Shown in pieces: positions 1-11,082 of a stretch of DNA of 64,000 bases. The notes below the pieces were generated by a model. That model saw nothing but the letters and a program-made list of their open reading frames with translations, searched no databases and was not told the origin of the DNA. The translations under genes and the position numbers were made by a program. Positions within the stretch are counted from its first letter, which is position 1; each line of letters opens with the position of its first letter. The stretch lies in NCBI GenBank assembly GCA_947069175.1, contig CAMTDV010000017.1, forward strand, positions 51,097,137 to 51,161,136. Direction: 5' to 3'. This stretch comes from Scalesia atractyloides (Eukaryota > Streptophyta > Magnoliopsida > Asterales > Asteraceae).

Positions 1-636
1 TATTCAAATGGCTCCATTTGAAGCACTGTATGGTCGCAAATGCCGTTCGCCTATTTGTTGGCACGAGATCGGAGACGTACAACTCACCGGTCCCGAACTT
101 ATACAAGAGATGACGGACAAGATCCTACAGATTCGTGACAACTTGCTCAAAGCTCGAAGCCGACAAAAGAGCTATGCTGATAGAAGACGCAAACCTTTGG
201 AATTCAACATAGGTGACCACGTACTTCTCAAGGTTGCACCTTGGAAAGGTGTTGTTCGTTTTGGTAAGAAAGGCAAACTCGCTCCTCGCTATGTGGGTCC
301 TTTCAAGATTCTCGAAAGGATAGGCAAGGTAGCGTATCGACTGGATCTACCTCAAACGCTCAACAATGTTCATCCTGTGTTTCATGTTTCGAATTTGAAG
401 AAGTGTCTAGCCGAAGAAGGACTTCAAGTTCCACTCGAAGATCTTCAGATCAACGATACTTTGCACTTTGTGGAGAAACCTGTCGAAATCATGGACCGAG
501 GAACCAAGCAACTGAGGCGCAGTCGTATTCCTATTGTCAAGGTTCGATGGGAAGGTAACGTGGCGCCGAATTCACTTGGGAACTTGAAAGTGATATGAAG
601 ACTAAGTATCCGTATCTCTTCGTTACATCTTCCTAA
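1..636 (+). pseudogene. Ty3/gypsy chromovirus pol 3' end (integrase C-terminus plus chromodomain)
   Basis: C-terminal part of a chromovirus polyprotein; the rest lies left of the window. The reading frame visible from position 8 begins with MAPFEALYGRKC, typical of the end of the integrase core. It continues through the GDHVLLKVAPWKG and LAPRYVGPFKILERIGKVAYRL segments of the integrase C-terminal domain. A chromodomain-like tail follows (VEKPVEIMDRGTKQLRRSRI, IVKVRWEG). In nuclear chromoviruses integrase inserts cDNA and the chromodomain biases target choice. Compared with the related antisense copy at 20951-21682, one base is missing near 560, so the visible frame ends early at 598. In the ancestral frame the stop is at 634-636. 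The copy is therefore frameshifted. Lineage (Tekay/Del-like) is inferred from this tail and the LTR ends. Confidence 0.9.
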
Positions 637-653
637 ATTTCGGGACGAAATTT
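635..653. other. Palindrome overlapping the pol stop codon, before the polypurine tract
   Basis: AAATTTCGGGACGAAATTT is a perfect inverted repeat (8-bp arms, 3-nt centre) that shares bases with the ancestral pol stop codon at 634-636 and lies just before the polypurine tract. The same palindrome, also overlapping the stop, is found in the antisense chromovirus at 20934-20952. I recall similar pre-polypurine-tract sequence in related plant elements. Its function is unknown to me. Confidence 0.8.
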
Positions 654-656
654 CCT

Positions 657-670
657 AAAGGAGGGGAGAC
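657..670 (+). other. Polypurine tract of the left chromovirus
   Basis: AAAGGAGGGGAGAC lies immediately before the TGTAAC that opens the LTR. This is the expected position and composition of the plus-strand primer for reverse transcription. It fixes the 3' LTR start at 671. Confidence 0.85.
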
Positions 671-1275
671 TGTAACGCTCCGCGTTTCCATACTTTCTTA
701 TTTGGAAACCTTGTATCGTACTTCTATTTTTAGTAAGCGTTGTATCCTGTATTTGTCTTTCGTTGTAAACGTGGAAAACCGAGACTTGAATCGTAATGAG
801 AAACACGTATTTTAACTATAATCATGTTACCCTTATACTTGTTCATACTTTAAACGTGTAAACATATTCGTGGTACTCTTAATCGTAAACGTGAGATAAC
901 TCGCAAACTTGGTTTGTATTGCGTAAACGAGACTCAAACGTGAAATTTTAATCGTTAAACTAAATTCGTTACGAAAATATAATTATCTATTCATTTATTA
1001 AGTTAATTAATTAATTAAGTTAATTAATTCAATTAATTAATTAAATTAGTTAATAAAATTAATTGATTTATTTTACAAAAATTTAAAATTCTAATTTTTT
1101 TATAAATATATTAACATTTAGAATTTAATGTTAATATATATCCTTCTTTAAATAAGTCCAAGGTTTAAAGAGTAAATATTGAATTCTTCAACTACAGGGA
1201 CCTTTCCTGCCATTTATGAAACTGTTTAAAGGATTTTAATTAAAAAAAATAATATATATAAATAATATACCAAAA

Positions 1276-1348
1276 CCGGATCCGCGGGACTCGAACCCGG
1301 GACCTCCGGTTCACCAACAAAGCCTCAACCACTCCACCAGCCGCCTCA
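1276..1348 (-). other. tRNA-like module inside the LTR (antisense)
   Basis: On the minus strand an A-box-like TGGTGGAGTGG (1329-1339) is followed after 31 bp by a perfect B box GGTTCGAGTCC (1287-1297) in a T-arm-like context. The spacing suits a Ser/Leu-type tRNA. The acceptor ends do not pair, so this is not a working tRNA gene. It is either a tRNA or SINE fossil, or an internal Pol III promoter kept by the LTR. A related module, also antisense, is in the solo LTR at 25453-25530. Confidence 0.65.
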
Positions 1349-1529
1349 CATATGATTGAACCCGGAAACAAAAGCTTCTTATGCTTTGTTTCTGGTCGAG
1401 GACTGGTCGCGGCCAGCGGGCAAACAGCCCTTTTTGGGCGGGTTTTTTTGTATTTTTTTTTAGTTTCAATCACTTTTAAGCCATTAATTACCCACCTAAA
1501 CTTCACCTAACTAACCCTAATCCTTTCCC

Positions 1530-1536
1530 TATAAAA
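1530..1536 (+). promoter_or_regulatory. LTR TATA box
   Basis: TATAAAA in the context CCCTATAAAACCCACC, followed by a C/T-rich stretch that could hold the transcription start near 1560. It is about 180 bp downstream of the tRNA-like module. This would separate U3 from R. Confidence 0.6.
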
Positions 1537-2740
1537 CCCACCTCTAATCCAAGTATTTTTACACTTTAATCTCTCTCAAATCACTCTCAAATCACCTCAA
1601 GATCCTTGCAACATCAGATTTTCGAGCAGATTGTATACCTCTTACTAAAGTGAGTGTAACTCACTCATTTCTTAATGAAATCACTCCATTCTTTTTCCTA
1701 CTTGCTTGGATAAACTTTGGGTTGAAATCCTAGGTTTCTCCATGGAGAATCCAGACCTGGAAATGCCCCAAAATGTCCACAAACTTTCTGTTTTGTCTAA
1801 ACTTTTATCAAACTTGTGTTTTAACTTCAACAAACTTGTGTTCTTGTGCTTACAATCAAGCTTATGATTAGTAAAGCCTAACCAAGATTGTTAACATGAA
1901 CTAAGGGCTGTTTTAACACCCTAAACTTTCTGTTTTTAAAGAGCATTGAGCTCACAAGTGATGCAAGTTCTTAAACTTGTTCTTGTGTGTCCACCAAGGA
2001 AGCTTGGGCTATCCTAACTTGAGACCACACATCACTTGATGATTTTTCATCAAGATCCCAAGATAGTTTGCTAGACTTAAAGTGTCACAACCCCACAAAG
2101 CCGTTGACGATTGCCCTCGTGTGCTCGTCGGGTTGTTGAATACTTGGCTACTTGGTATCTAGATGACACCTTATCATTCTTGTCTTTACATTCTTGTATA
2201 GTATATAGTTCTTGTACCCTCCTTGTTACCAATGGTAACTTGTGTAGTGGTGAACATAATCCGAGGTTCAAAGTGGATGGTTTAACCTCCCACCTCATAC
2301 TTGACATACATGACACTAGAGGTTACAAAGTGGATGGTTCATCTCCCACCTCCTACATGATTATAATGATATATATATAACTATATTATAATTCTAAAAC
2401 CGAAACCTTGATAATGAACTTATAATCACATATCAAGTTATTAAGTTTAACACTAAAGTATGTAATTCCTTGTCACGATTCTAATAGGCCCCGAACCTAT
2501 GAAATCACACCCAAACTCGTAAGAGTTACTATAGTTTCAAGAACGAGTGTTACATCTTAGTGAATACTTTCGTATCATAATACTTTATCAAACATATTTT
2601 TTTATCATCCTCGAATACTCCTAATCTCCCGTTGAAACTCTATACTCATACGCCTCGTTTCCTCTTGCAGGATAATTCGGCGTCATCCTCGAACCAACGT
2701 CTTCACGGATTGTCAAGTGTAGAAAAGACTTAGCAAAACC

Positions 2741-3177
2741 GTGAGTACACTCGACCCACTTTGTTTATAACACTTTTCGGGTGTAACATGTTTCCATATA
2801 CAAAATCACGAACACTTAAACTTTATGAAACACACAAACGATCCCATATACATGAAAGCTTGAATCTTATACTTGATGCTTGTCTTGGATATTCGTATTG
2901 CTATGCTTTAGTCATTAACTATTTTTAGCCTTCGTTTGACATGCTTAGCGCTATAGGAATTCACGCATCCACCTCCATCGTGTTATTCGTGAGGTCATGT
3001 TAAAACATCGTGATTGCGTTAAGGGTTTGATTATTAGTATTGCATGCCTTGATATTGCTCTTGTATAGATTTGGTTGCCACGAGGATTGTTTAAACTTAT
3101 TCGTATACATATGCTATGCCTAAACTGGTGTACTCGCCTTTGCTTTCGCATTGACATTATTTTAAAACATGTTACAG
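2741..3177 (+). other. Intron-like segment near the 3' end of the LTR
   Basis: Donor GTGAGTACACTCGACCC at 2741 and acceptor TTACAG followed by GTTGAAGGAGATGATG at 3177 frame 437 bp. The antisense chromovirus LTR has a matching pair (GTGAGTATACTTGAACCC ... GTGACAG then GTTGATGA). An earlier donor (AAAGTGAGTG, 1650) and acceptor (TCTTGCAG, 2670) could frame a further intron. Splicing is inferred, not shown. Confidence 0.4.
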
Positions 3178-3437
3178 GTTGAAGGAGATGATGCTATGAA
3201 AACAATATAGCAATGACTAGATACAAATTAGACGTTAGGTTTAATGTCGATGTATCAATTTTGTTATGACTTTGCAAATTTTGTATTGTTCTTTGTTTTG
3301 TTACATTGATGTATTTGACAATTCTTATGAAATGAAATATGGTTTAATTAATTATTGTCACTTAATAATGTTGTGAGAAATGAGCAATCTCGTTTTCGTC
3401 TCATCCCGATGTTTCCGCCATCGGTTGGGGTGTTACA

Positions 3438-3977
3438 ATACGACCTAAAAAAATTACCTCAAGTCAACCAATTAAAACAAAATACTACCAATTTTACTAA
3501 AAAACATTAAAACGATGGAAACACTATAATTTTAAACTGGGGCAAAATTATAATTTTATAGGACAAATGAGTGTGTGCCAGACAGCCGGCTCGCACGAAT
3601 AATAACATTACCATAATTTAAATTACACCGATTCAATCAATTAAAACAAAACACTACAATAATTTTATAAACAAAAACTAAAACGATGGCATGACTGTAA
3701 TTTTACACTGGGTCAAAATCGTAATTTCACAGGGAAAAAAAACAAAAATTATGGCAAAACAGTAAATTTGAGATGAGGGCAAAATCGTAATTTGGATGGG
3801 AAGAAAAATAACAAAACTAATGGAAAAACTGTAAACTTAAACAGACAAAATCGTAATTTAGCTTGACCAAAGCGTGCCGCCCATTTCGACCAATTACAGG
3901 AAAACACTATTCCGTGCCATGGTGATTGTTGTTATAGGTAATTGTTGTGATAGGTAATATAAATATAAATATAGAAA
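3438..3977. repeat. Intergenic stretch with diverged GGCAAAATCGTAATTT repeats
   Basis: No gene seen. The phrase (G)GGCAAAATCGTAATTT recurs four to five times in diverged form, together with repeated CCAATTAAAACAAAA and AACGATGG words. This suggests an old degenerate tandem repeat or DNA-transposon interior. No clear terminal repeats were found. Confidence 0.4.
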
Positions 3978-4298
3978 CGGGATCAGGAGAAAACGATTTC
4001 AAGTTTGAGAATGGATCCTGGCCTAACACGTGGCAAAGGGGTGCTAAGATGGCGTTATATATGTCCTATTGGCGTTTTATATATAAATTGGTGTTTTATA
4101 CATGAGTATGGCGTTTTATGTGTCATATTGGCGTTTTATGTTAGCGAAGTTAAAAGACCCTTTTATCCTTAATGAAGCGCGCCAACGTAATAAAGTTGGG
4201 GTTATTTACGAAAACGTCACCGTGCCAATCTAATCCATTGATTGTGTTGATCCAACGGCTGATGGCCGTTCTCACCGTTTTCCCTAAATCCTGGCCCT
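3978..4298. mobile_element. Foldback element at TA-rich DNA (Micron-like)
   Basis: The left end (GGGATCAGGAGAAAACG ... TTTGAGAATGG) and the reverse complement of the right end (GGGCCAGGATTTAGG ... GGTGAGAACGG) are similar. Both flanks are AT/TAA-rich simple repeats. The interior holds about five copies of a GGCGTTTTATRTRT unit (4050-4140). The ends resemble those of the (TA)n-flanked elements at 34578-39510. Confidence 0.45.
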
Positions 4299-4302
4299 AT
4301 AA

Positions 4303-4307
4303 ATATA

Positions 4308-4343
<36 letters not shown>
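4303..4343. repeat. (TAA)n microsatellite
   Basis: About a dozen TAA units directly right of the foldback element at 3978-4298. Confidence 0.9.
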
Positions 4344-4346
<3 letters not shown>

Positions 4347-4664
4347 TATTGGTAATAGGTAATGATATTTAAATATAAATCGAACTAGGTTATAACCAGG
4401 AATTCCCGGGCATGAAAAATTAATTTACATTAATAGATATATGTCGTTAAATAAAATAAAATAAGCGTGTTTTCAAACGTTATATTGTTTTATAATTGTT
4501 TTGAATTAACAGTAGTAGATGAGATAAATTTTAATGTAATTGACAAAATCTGTAAAAAAAAATATGTTAAACAATGCTTATTGACATAGTAAACGACTCC
4601 GTAAATTAAAATACATAAAGAAAAAATGTGTACCATAAACAAATAATTTATATTATAAAATAAG

Positions 4665-5112
4665 GGATATTGGATTTAAATAACCCCAACTTTCACCAAT
4701 TGGCCGATAACACTCCCAACTTTCGATTTGTACACAAGCATTTCCAACTTTCAACTTATTGGCCGATAAAACTCCCTAACTAACTGAACCCTAACCCAAT
4801 TAGTTTTTGTTGATGTGGCATCTGATGTGGCCCCTTTTGCTAACGTGACATATTATGTGGTAGCTTATGTGGCTTTTTTGATGATGTGGCAGCGGATGTG
4901 GCAGCTGACGTGACATTTTTGCTGATGTGGCAACTGGCATGGCATTTTTTGATGACATGGCAGCTGACATCAGCTAACTGGGTTAGGGTTCAGTTAGTTA
5001 GGGAGTGTTATCAGCCAATAAGTTGAAAGTTGAGAGTGTTGGTGTACAAATCGAAAGTTAGGAGTATTATCGACAAATTGATGAAAATTGCGGTTATTTA
5101 AATCCAATATCC
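4665..5112. mobile_element. MULE-like foldback MITE (448 bp)
   Basis: Ends GGATATTGG ... CCAATATCC with long terminal inverted repeats of roughly 150 bp; both arms carry CCCTAACTAACTGAACCCTA. The flanks TATAAAATAAG (4654-4664) and TATAAAATAAA (5113-5123) form a 10/11 target duplication, as in Mutator-like elements. The centre is a GATGTGGCA-rich repeat. No coding capacity. Confidence 0.8.
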
Positions 5113-6892
5113 TATAAAATAAACTTATTCATTAATGTCAAACAATGATGTCAATTAACCAAAACAAAGAACCAAAATGATTTGTGAAAAACATTGAACA
5201 AACGAAACAATAAAAAGATCAACTTCAATATGCAAACATACATCTCAATTATCTCACTTTTTGAAATATGAAACTTAATTTCTTTGTTGTTAACATCCTT
5301 CACAGTTTTCAAGTTACTTTTAGTTTGTGGTATCAGGCATACTTGACCCTCCATCCAAATTGTAAACATCAACCAGTATGAAACCCACGTGATGCGACGG
5401 TGATAATAAAAAATAAAAGGACCTAACATGTTAGATTTTTATTTATATTTTTATATGTTAGGTTATAACCCGTAAATTTCACAAATCGGAATATATCAAG
5501 AAAAGGTAACTCAAAAAATGTATTCATGTTCATCATCAATGGACAATGATAGCAATAATATTTCAAAATACAAATAATAAAGACTCCATAAAAATTGGCA
5601 TTTAAAAACTGTACACTGTCCTACATGTAATAAAGAAATGACTATTGGATTATATGTTTCTCTTCCTATAACCTCAAAATTTGAATCAATAAAAAGAAAC
5701 TAAGACTTTACATACATAACAAAAATCATAGCATTTAGAATATTATTAATAATAATAACTAGGTTTTTTCACATCGTACTTTGCGCGAAACAGAGCAGGT
5801 GATAATGTAAAACTACCGTTTTGAAAATGAAGAATGTTGTTAGAAAGCCAAACTGTCAGAATCGGTTCAGTTTATCATCGTACCATTATACGATACCAAA
5901 TACATACTCTATTTTGAGTACAAATTCATTTTAACAAAACTTATACTTTGAAAAAAAGATTAAGGACAACTACGTATTTAAGCTTTTAGAAAAAAGAAAT
6001 TAACGATCGTAAGTTATTAAAGAAATATTAAATTAATTGAGAAAGAAAATATAATTTAAAAAAGATAAAAGAATTATTGAAAAAAACTAAATGATAAAGA
6101 AAATATGACTTTTAAACTAAAAAATTAAAAATATGCTAAAACGTAAAAGTGAATATAATAATAAACTATGATAATACTAAATAATAAAATATTAAAAAGA
6201 TATATATTATTATAAATTTAAAAATAACAATTCATGGTCCTTTGTTATTACAGCGGGAATTCGATTTCGATCGGTATCAGTTCGGTTCGTAATGGTAACA
6301 CCACTCAGTATACAATCAAAGAAAAACCAAAAAAAATAAGTCGTGATATGGACAAAAATATACCAACACATGTTTATAAGAAAAACGTGTTTATAAAAAG
6401 GAATATCGGTATTCAATCCAATATTTAAAAGTAACTATAAATATTAGAAAAGATTTAAAATTTTAAATCATAAAAAAAGTTTAAACTTCGTTAAGAGGAT
6501 AAATATAAAAAAAACATTAGATAGTAACGAAACCCGAAGTAAAAAACATTTAACCAAAATAAGAATTAATGTAAACAAAAATATTTTCATTGTGATTTAA
6601 GAAGTGAAGAGATTCAAAGAAAAAAAACAAAGGAAACCAATGAGGATTGAATCTGGATTCATCATTTGAGTAGGGTGTACATAAACCACTAAACCAGCTC
6701 TTTTTTGCAATGTATGTTGAACTTTATTTTATATAATAATAACAAATATAGGTTAAAGAAGAAAAATCAAACAGCTAGTTGTCATATTATCTATTTGCGT
6801 TTTTTTTTTTGTATACTTAAAGCTTGAACAAGTGCCATGTTCATGGAGATCACCAATAATATATAAAATAAAATAGTCAATCCGATTATACA
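5113..6892. other. AT-rich intergenic DNA, no gene recognised
   Basis: Short ORFs only, without recognisable motifs. The words CGGTATCAGTTCGGTTCG near 6270-6290 hint at a hAT-MITE remnant, but no terminal repeats could be paired. Confidence 0.5.
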
Positions 6893-6901
6893 TTAATAAT
6901 A

Positions 6902-7924
6902 GGTAAAATCATGAAATTAGCCAAAAGAACATCGTCTTTTCCATTTTAGCCATTTGACACGGCTCTACAAGCCGTTTTAGTTTGCTGAGACGGCACAACA
7001 AATCCTTTCAACGCCAGCCAACTACAACACGCCACGTGACCAACAAACCCTGAAACGACCTCGAGCCATTGCCGTTTCAGAACACGCCGAGCCGTCTCAG
7101 CACGTGCCGAGCCGTTACCGTGGATCCTGAACACCAAGCCGGCTTAGATCCAATATTCCACCTCAGTCGAGTTCCTACAACGAGCCAAGTTGTTTCCCCA
7201 CTAATTTTACAATTTTTAACAGCATATATTTGGATGGATGATCCACTTGTATGATTCAAGAGATGCAAGTGAGCGCTGGAGTATTTTACCCCCTTATTTT
7301 CAGATGAATTTTCATTCACGGGTGGACGACCAGACGTTCAAGGGTTATTTCATCGGGTCGGTTGAACCTTTTCCACCAATAAGTACTGTTGACGTGGTAA
7401 TGTGGAGCGTTCCAAGTGGTTTCTTGTTTAATATTTACAGTATTGATTTAATATTTTGCGGCACAACCTGATATGTAAGTGTACGTACTGTTGATTATAC
7501 CAGGAGTCCACTGGTTTTTAGGCGTTTTCAACCCTGTTGATTACACACTTACAATACTTGTTGCACTTACAATATACGACAGGTATTAGCACCTATTTAA
7601 TAGATTCGTACTACATAATACTTGTTGCACATGTCCAGTCGGCTTGAGCTCCTTTGAAACGGCTTGGCTCGTTGTAGGAACTCGGCTGAGGTGGAATATT
7701 GGATCCAAGCCGGCTTGGTGTTCAGGATCCACGGTAATGGCTCGGCGCATTCTGAAACGGATCGAAGCCGTTTCAGGGTTTGTCAGCCACGTGGCGTGTT
7801 GTGGTTGGCTGGCGTTGAAAGGATTTGTTGTGCCATCTCAGCAAACTAAAACGACCCGTGGAGCCGTGTCAAATGGCTAAAATGGAAAAGACGGCGTCCT
7901 TTTGGCTAATTTCGTGATTTTCCC
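6902..7924. mobile_element. MULE with about 280-bp terminal inverted repeats
   Basis: Ends GGTAAAATCATGAAATTAGCC ... GGCTAATTTCGTGATTTTCCC. The two GC-richer arms (about 6902-7190 and 7660-7924) match closely in inverted orientation, for example TTGGCTCGTTGTAGGAACTCGG against its complement. The flanks TTAATAATA (6893-6901) and TTAGTAATA (7925-7933) make an 8/9 target duplication typical of MULEs. The unique centre, 7190-7660, has a 77-codon ORF (7238-7471) of unknown origin and might be captured sequence. No transposase. Confidence 0.85.
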
Positions 7925-7933
7925 TTAGTAATA

Positions 7934-9092
7934 TTCATAAGAGAAGAACTATGTAAGTTACATAAGACAAAAATATACTGAAAATAAAGAAAATAGGAGT
8001 CCATGCTAAAACTAAAACTGTGCTTTTATATGCCCATGATGTCTATGATTTTGCATATAACCCTTGCCTAAAGAGTAACATAATAATACATTATACACAG
8101 TGCCTGTTATGATAGTGTACGGGGAGGACCTTCGCACAAGGCCCGTGATTTCGAGAGGCACGTGATTTTTTTAAAAATCGATACATACATATGTGATTTT
8201 TTTTTAATTTTTTTAAGTACATACCAATTTCAATATAGGCCCATTATCAAATTTTTTTATGGTTTATAATTTAGCCCACTTCACATTAGGTTTATTGGGC
8301 CTGATACTAATATAATTTTAATAAAAATAATAAACACAGCGGCAATTGATGTTGAATCGTCGTTGATTATCGAAAATTTCCTGGTCTGCTGTAATCTGAA
8401 AGGATGAACAAAAAAACTCATCAGACAAAAAACATCATCAATTTATCATTCATCAGAACTTTGCTGGCCTGGGCGATTCAGACGCTGCTGGTGCTGGCCT
8501 GCTGCGAACAAGAACAACATCAGAAACTGCTGGCCTGCTGCGAACAAGAACATCACACGCTGATTCTGAAATTCCGATTTCGAAACAAAACATCAGAAGA
8601 TTCAGAACTCAAGAGGTCCGTTCGTTTAGTGTTATTGACTTATTGTACAAATGTGTTAAACTGTTAGTCCGTTAATTGTTGTTAAACTTTACTTGTGATT
8701 GTTGAGTATAAGATTAAGATTATTGATTGTCATTGAGTATGGAATTTTTGATTAATCTCGAAATTGTGATTGTGAAACATCGCGATCATTCTTGTTAAAT
8801 GAACATTGATTATTCTTGTTAGGCGTTATTACGCTATTTAACTCATTAGAATACTATGATTTTGTTATTATCATAATTGCATTGTTTATCAAATACTACA
8901 ATTTTTGTTGTTTTCGTAATTGTATTGTTTATGGTTAAAGCATGTGGCACATTTTTCGAGCTCGAACAGGTATGTGAATTCTCAGAGACACCACTGATTA
9001 TACATAACAAGCAGATATCCTCTCACTGCAGCTCGTAAATACCACATCTCTGTTAATAGCATATAAAGACTATATGAACTCAACTTTTATCG
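7934..9092. other. Intergenic DNA with a 36-bp direct duplication at 8493-8555
   Basis: No gene recognised. A unit containing CTGGCCTGCTGCGAACAAGA occurs twice 36 bp apart. An ORF across it (8404-8667) encodes a low-complexity peptide rich in C, E, Q and L with no motif I know. A GC-richer phrase near 8120-8165 looks like old transposon sequence, but I could not name it. Confidence 0.4.
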
Positions 9093-9101
9093 ACAATTAA
9101 A

Positions 9102-9826
9102 GAGTAAATTGATATTTTAGTCTCTGAGTTTTGTTCCAAATTGCCATTTTAGTCCAAATGCTTTTTTTTCTCCTCTGGGTCCCTGAGTTTTCCATTTTCT
9201 TGCCATTTTGATCACATTGCCTAACTCCGTTAAAAAACCTCAGTTTTAACCAGGGGTATTCTTGGCATTTTCGTATAATTCTAATACTAATATGTTTATT
9301 TATAATATAAAACACAAAAAAACTAACTTTATTTATTGTTTCTACAAAAATCCGATTAACATCCCCACCCCCACCCCTTCTCTCTTGTCCGTCATCCCTC
9401 TACTTTCTTTCTCTCCACAACCACCGGTGCCAGTGCCACCGCCACCGCCACCGATCCACAGTCATCACCCACCCCCAACACTCACCTCTGCCAACCACTG
9501 TCACCGTCACTGACCTCCGCCACCAAAATGTCCACCACAACTCCAGTTAACCTAGGGGCACCTCCACTACCGTCACTGATCTCCGCCCCATCACAACCAC
9601 CAGTGCCACCCACCTTTTTTGTGTTTTATATTATAAATATTATTATTAGTAATATAATTATTACGAAAATACCAATAATACCCTGGTTAAAACTAAGGTT
9701 TTTAATAGAGTTAGATCAAAATGGCAAGAAAATGGAAAACTCATGGACCCAGAGGAGAAAAAAAAACTATTTAAACTAAAATGACAATTTAAGACAAACC
9801 TTAGGAACTAAAATGACAATTTAGTC
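9102..9826. mobile_element. MULE-like foldback element (725 bp)
   Basis: Perfect 9-bp target duplication ACAATTAAA (9093-9101, 9827-9835). Terminal inverted repeats begin GAGTAAATTGATATTTTAGT and GACTAAATTGTCATTTTAGT and run about 200 bp. The interior is a C-rich CCACCG/CCACCCC low-complexity stretch; proline-rich ORFs there are by-products. Confidence 0.85.
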
Positions 9827-9881
9827 ACAATTAAAAGAAACTCAGATTTTAAGCCAAGGGAAGTGATTGAGATAAATTTTA

Positions 9882-11073
9882 GAGTTAATTGCCCGGATGG
9901 TCCCTGTGGTTTGTCATTTTTCACCTTTAGTTCTCAACTTTTTAAAATAGCATGTATGCTCCCTGTGGTTTGCTTATTTGTTTCTCGGATAGTCCCTTGA
10001 TGTATAGATGTTAGTTTTTGCAGTTAAGTTGGTGTTAAATGGCAAAGTTACCCTTACTTTAAAAAATAACTTTTAAATATTAGATATAGCTAAATTCAAG
10101 TAGGTCCCACTTTTAATTATTTATTTAAATATAATACTTAAACCTGCCCCCATCTTCTTCAACCTTAACCCACCACCATTTTCAATCTCTCCCTCCCTCC
10201 ACCTTCTTCAACCTTCACCAGATTTAAACCATCCATCTCCGCCGAATTTTCTATTGGTTTTCCGCTGAATCCAACAACACAAAAGGACCCCCATCGTCCA
10301 CCGTCGCACCTCTAGCTCCCATTTGAATGCCAGAAGGACCCACCACCATCGCACCTCCAACCCCTGGTTCAATTCGACACCGGCAAAATCATTTTTCGGG
10401 TTGCTCTATCTCAGATTTGTCTCAGATGGGTTTAAAATGCATTGTCCGATTTCAAAATTGCAACACCCAATGTCTCAGATTCGTCTCAGATGATGCTAAA
10501 TCATTTTTTTAATTAGAAGTTGATGGTGAATCAATTTGCAACACCCAATGATTCAGACTTGTCTCAGATGATGATGAAGTGCTGAATCAATTTTTGTTTT
10601 AGTTAGAACTTGATGATGAATCACTTTTTGTTCTAATTAGAGCTTTGATGATATATCAAGAAAATGAGTGCACATGGATGTAAATGAGAGTGCTAGTGGT
10701 ATGGGTTTTGATCGGGAGCATAGAAGAGAGGGGGATCATTGGTCGACAATTGTGGTGGTTGTGTTGCAGAGGTGGTGGCAGGGTAGTTGTGGTGTCCGGC
10801 GACAATTGCCGGTGTAGGTGGGCGGGGGTAGATAAAAGGTGGACATGGTAGGACCCACTTGATTTCTTTTAATGTTATAAAAACTATTTTTTAATAGTAT
10901 AGGTAATTTAGTCATTTCATGTGTATTTAACAATGAAATCTAACGACTATCCTTCCAGGGGACCATTCGAGAAACAAATAGGCAAATCACAGGGAGCATA
11001 CATTTTATTTTAAAAAATTGGGGACTAAAGGTGAAAAATGACAAATCACAGGGATTATCCGGGCAATTAACTC
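9882..11073. mobile_element. MULE-like foldback element next to OPR (1192 bp)
   Basis: Terminal inverted repeats of about 150 bp begin GAGTTAATTGCCCGGATRRT on both strands. The flanks TAAATTTTA (9873-9881) and TAAATTTAA (11074-11082) give an 8/9 target duplication. The interior is C/T-rich with direct words such as TCTCAGATGATG and shows no transposase. Its right end lies 171 bp before the OPR start codon. Confidence 0.85.
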
Positions 11074-11082
11074 TAAATTTAA

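Larger units (their letters stand above)
671..3437 (+). repeat. 3' LTR of the left chromovirus (2767 bp)
   Basis: Starts TGTAAC directly after the polypurine tract and ends GGTTGGGGTGTTACA, giving the TG...CA inverted ends of an LTR. The end resembles those of the other gypsy LTRs here (28243, 58443, and 18504 in reverse). Landmarks: TCCTGCCATTTATGAAACTG near 1205-1224, shared with the LTR at 55480; an antisense tRNA-like module at 1276-1348; a TATA box at 1530; a possible first splice donor at 1650; a pyrimidine-rich CAG at 2668; donor GTGAGTACACTCGACCC at 2741; and acceptor CAG at 3175-3177. Short ORFs inside do not look like genes. Confidence 0.85.

Noticed and set aside
1276..1348. Functional tRNA gene
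   Set aside because: Acceptor strands do not pair and no proper anticodon arm is visible; kept only as a tRNA-like module.
4172..4372. 66-codon ORF over the (TAA)n stretch
   Set aside because: Ends in a poly-isoleucine run from the microsatellite; not a gene.
9262..9513. Proline-rich ORF as a cell-wall or extensin-like gene
   Set aside because: It is low-complexity CCACCG/CCACCC sequence inside a MULE, without signal peptide or repeat motif of extensins.
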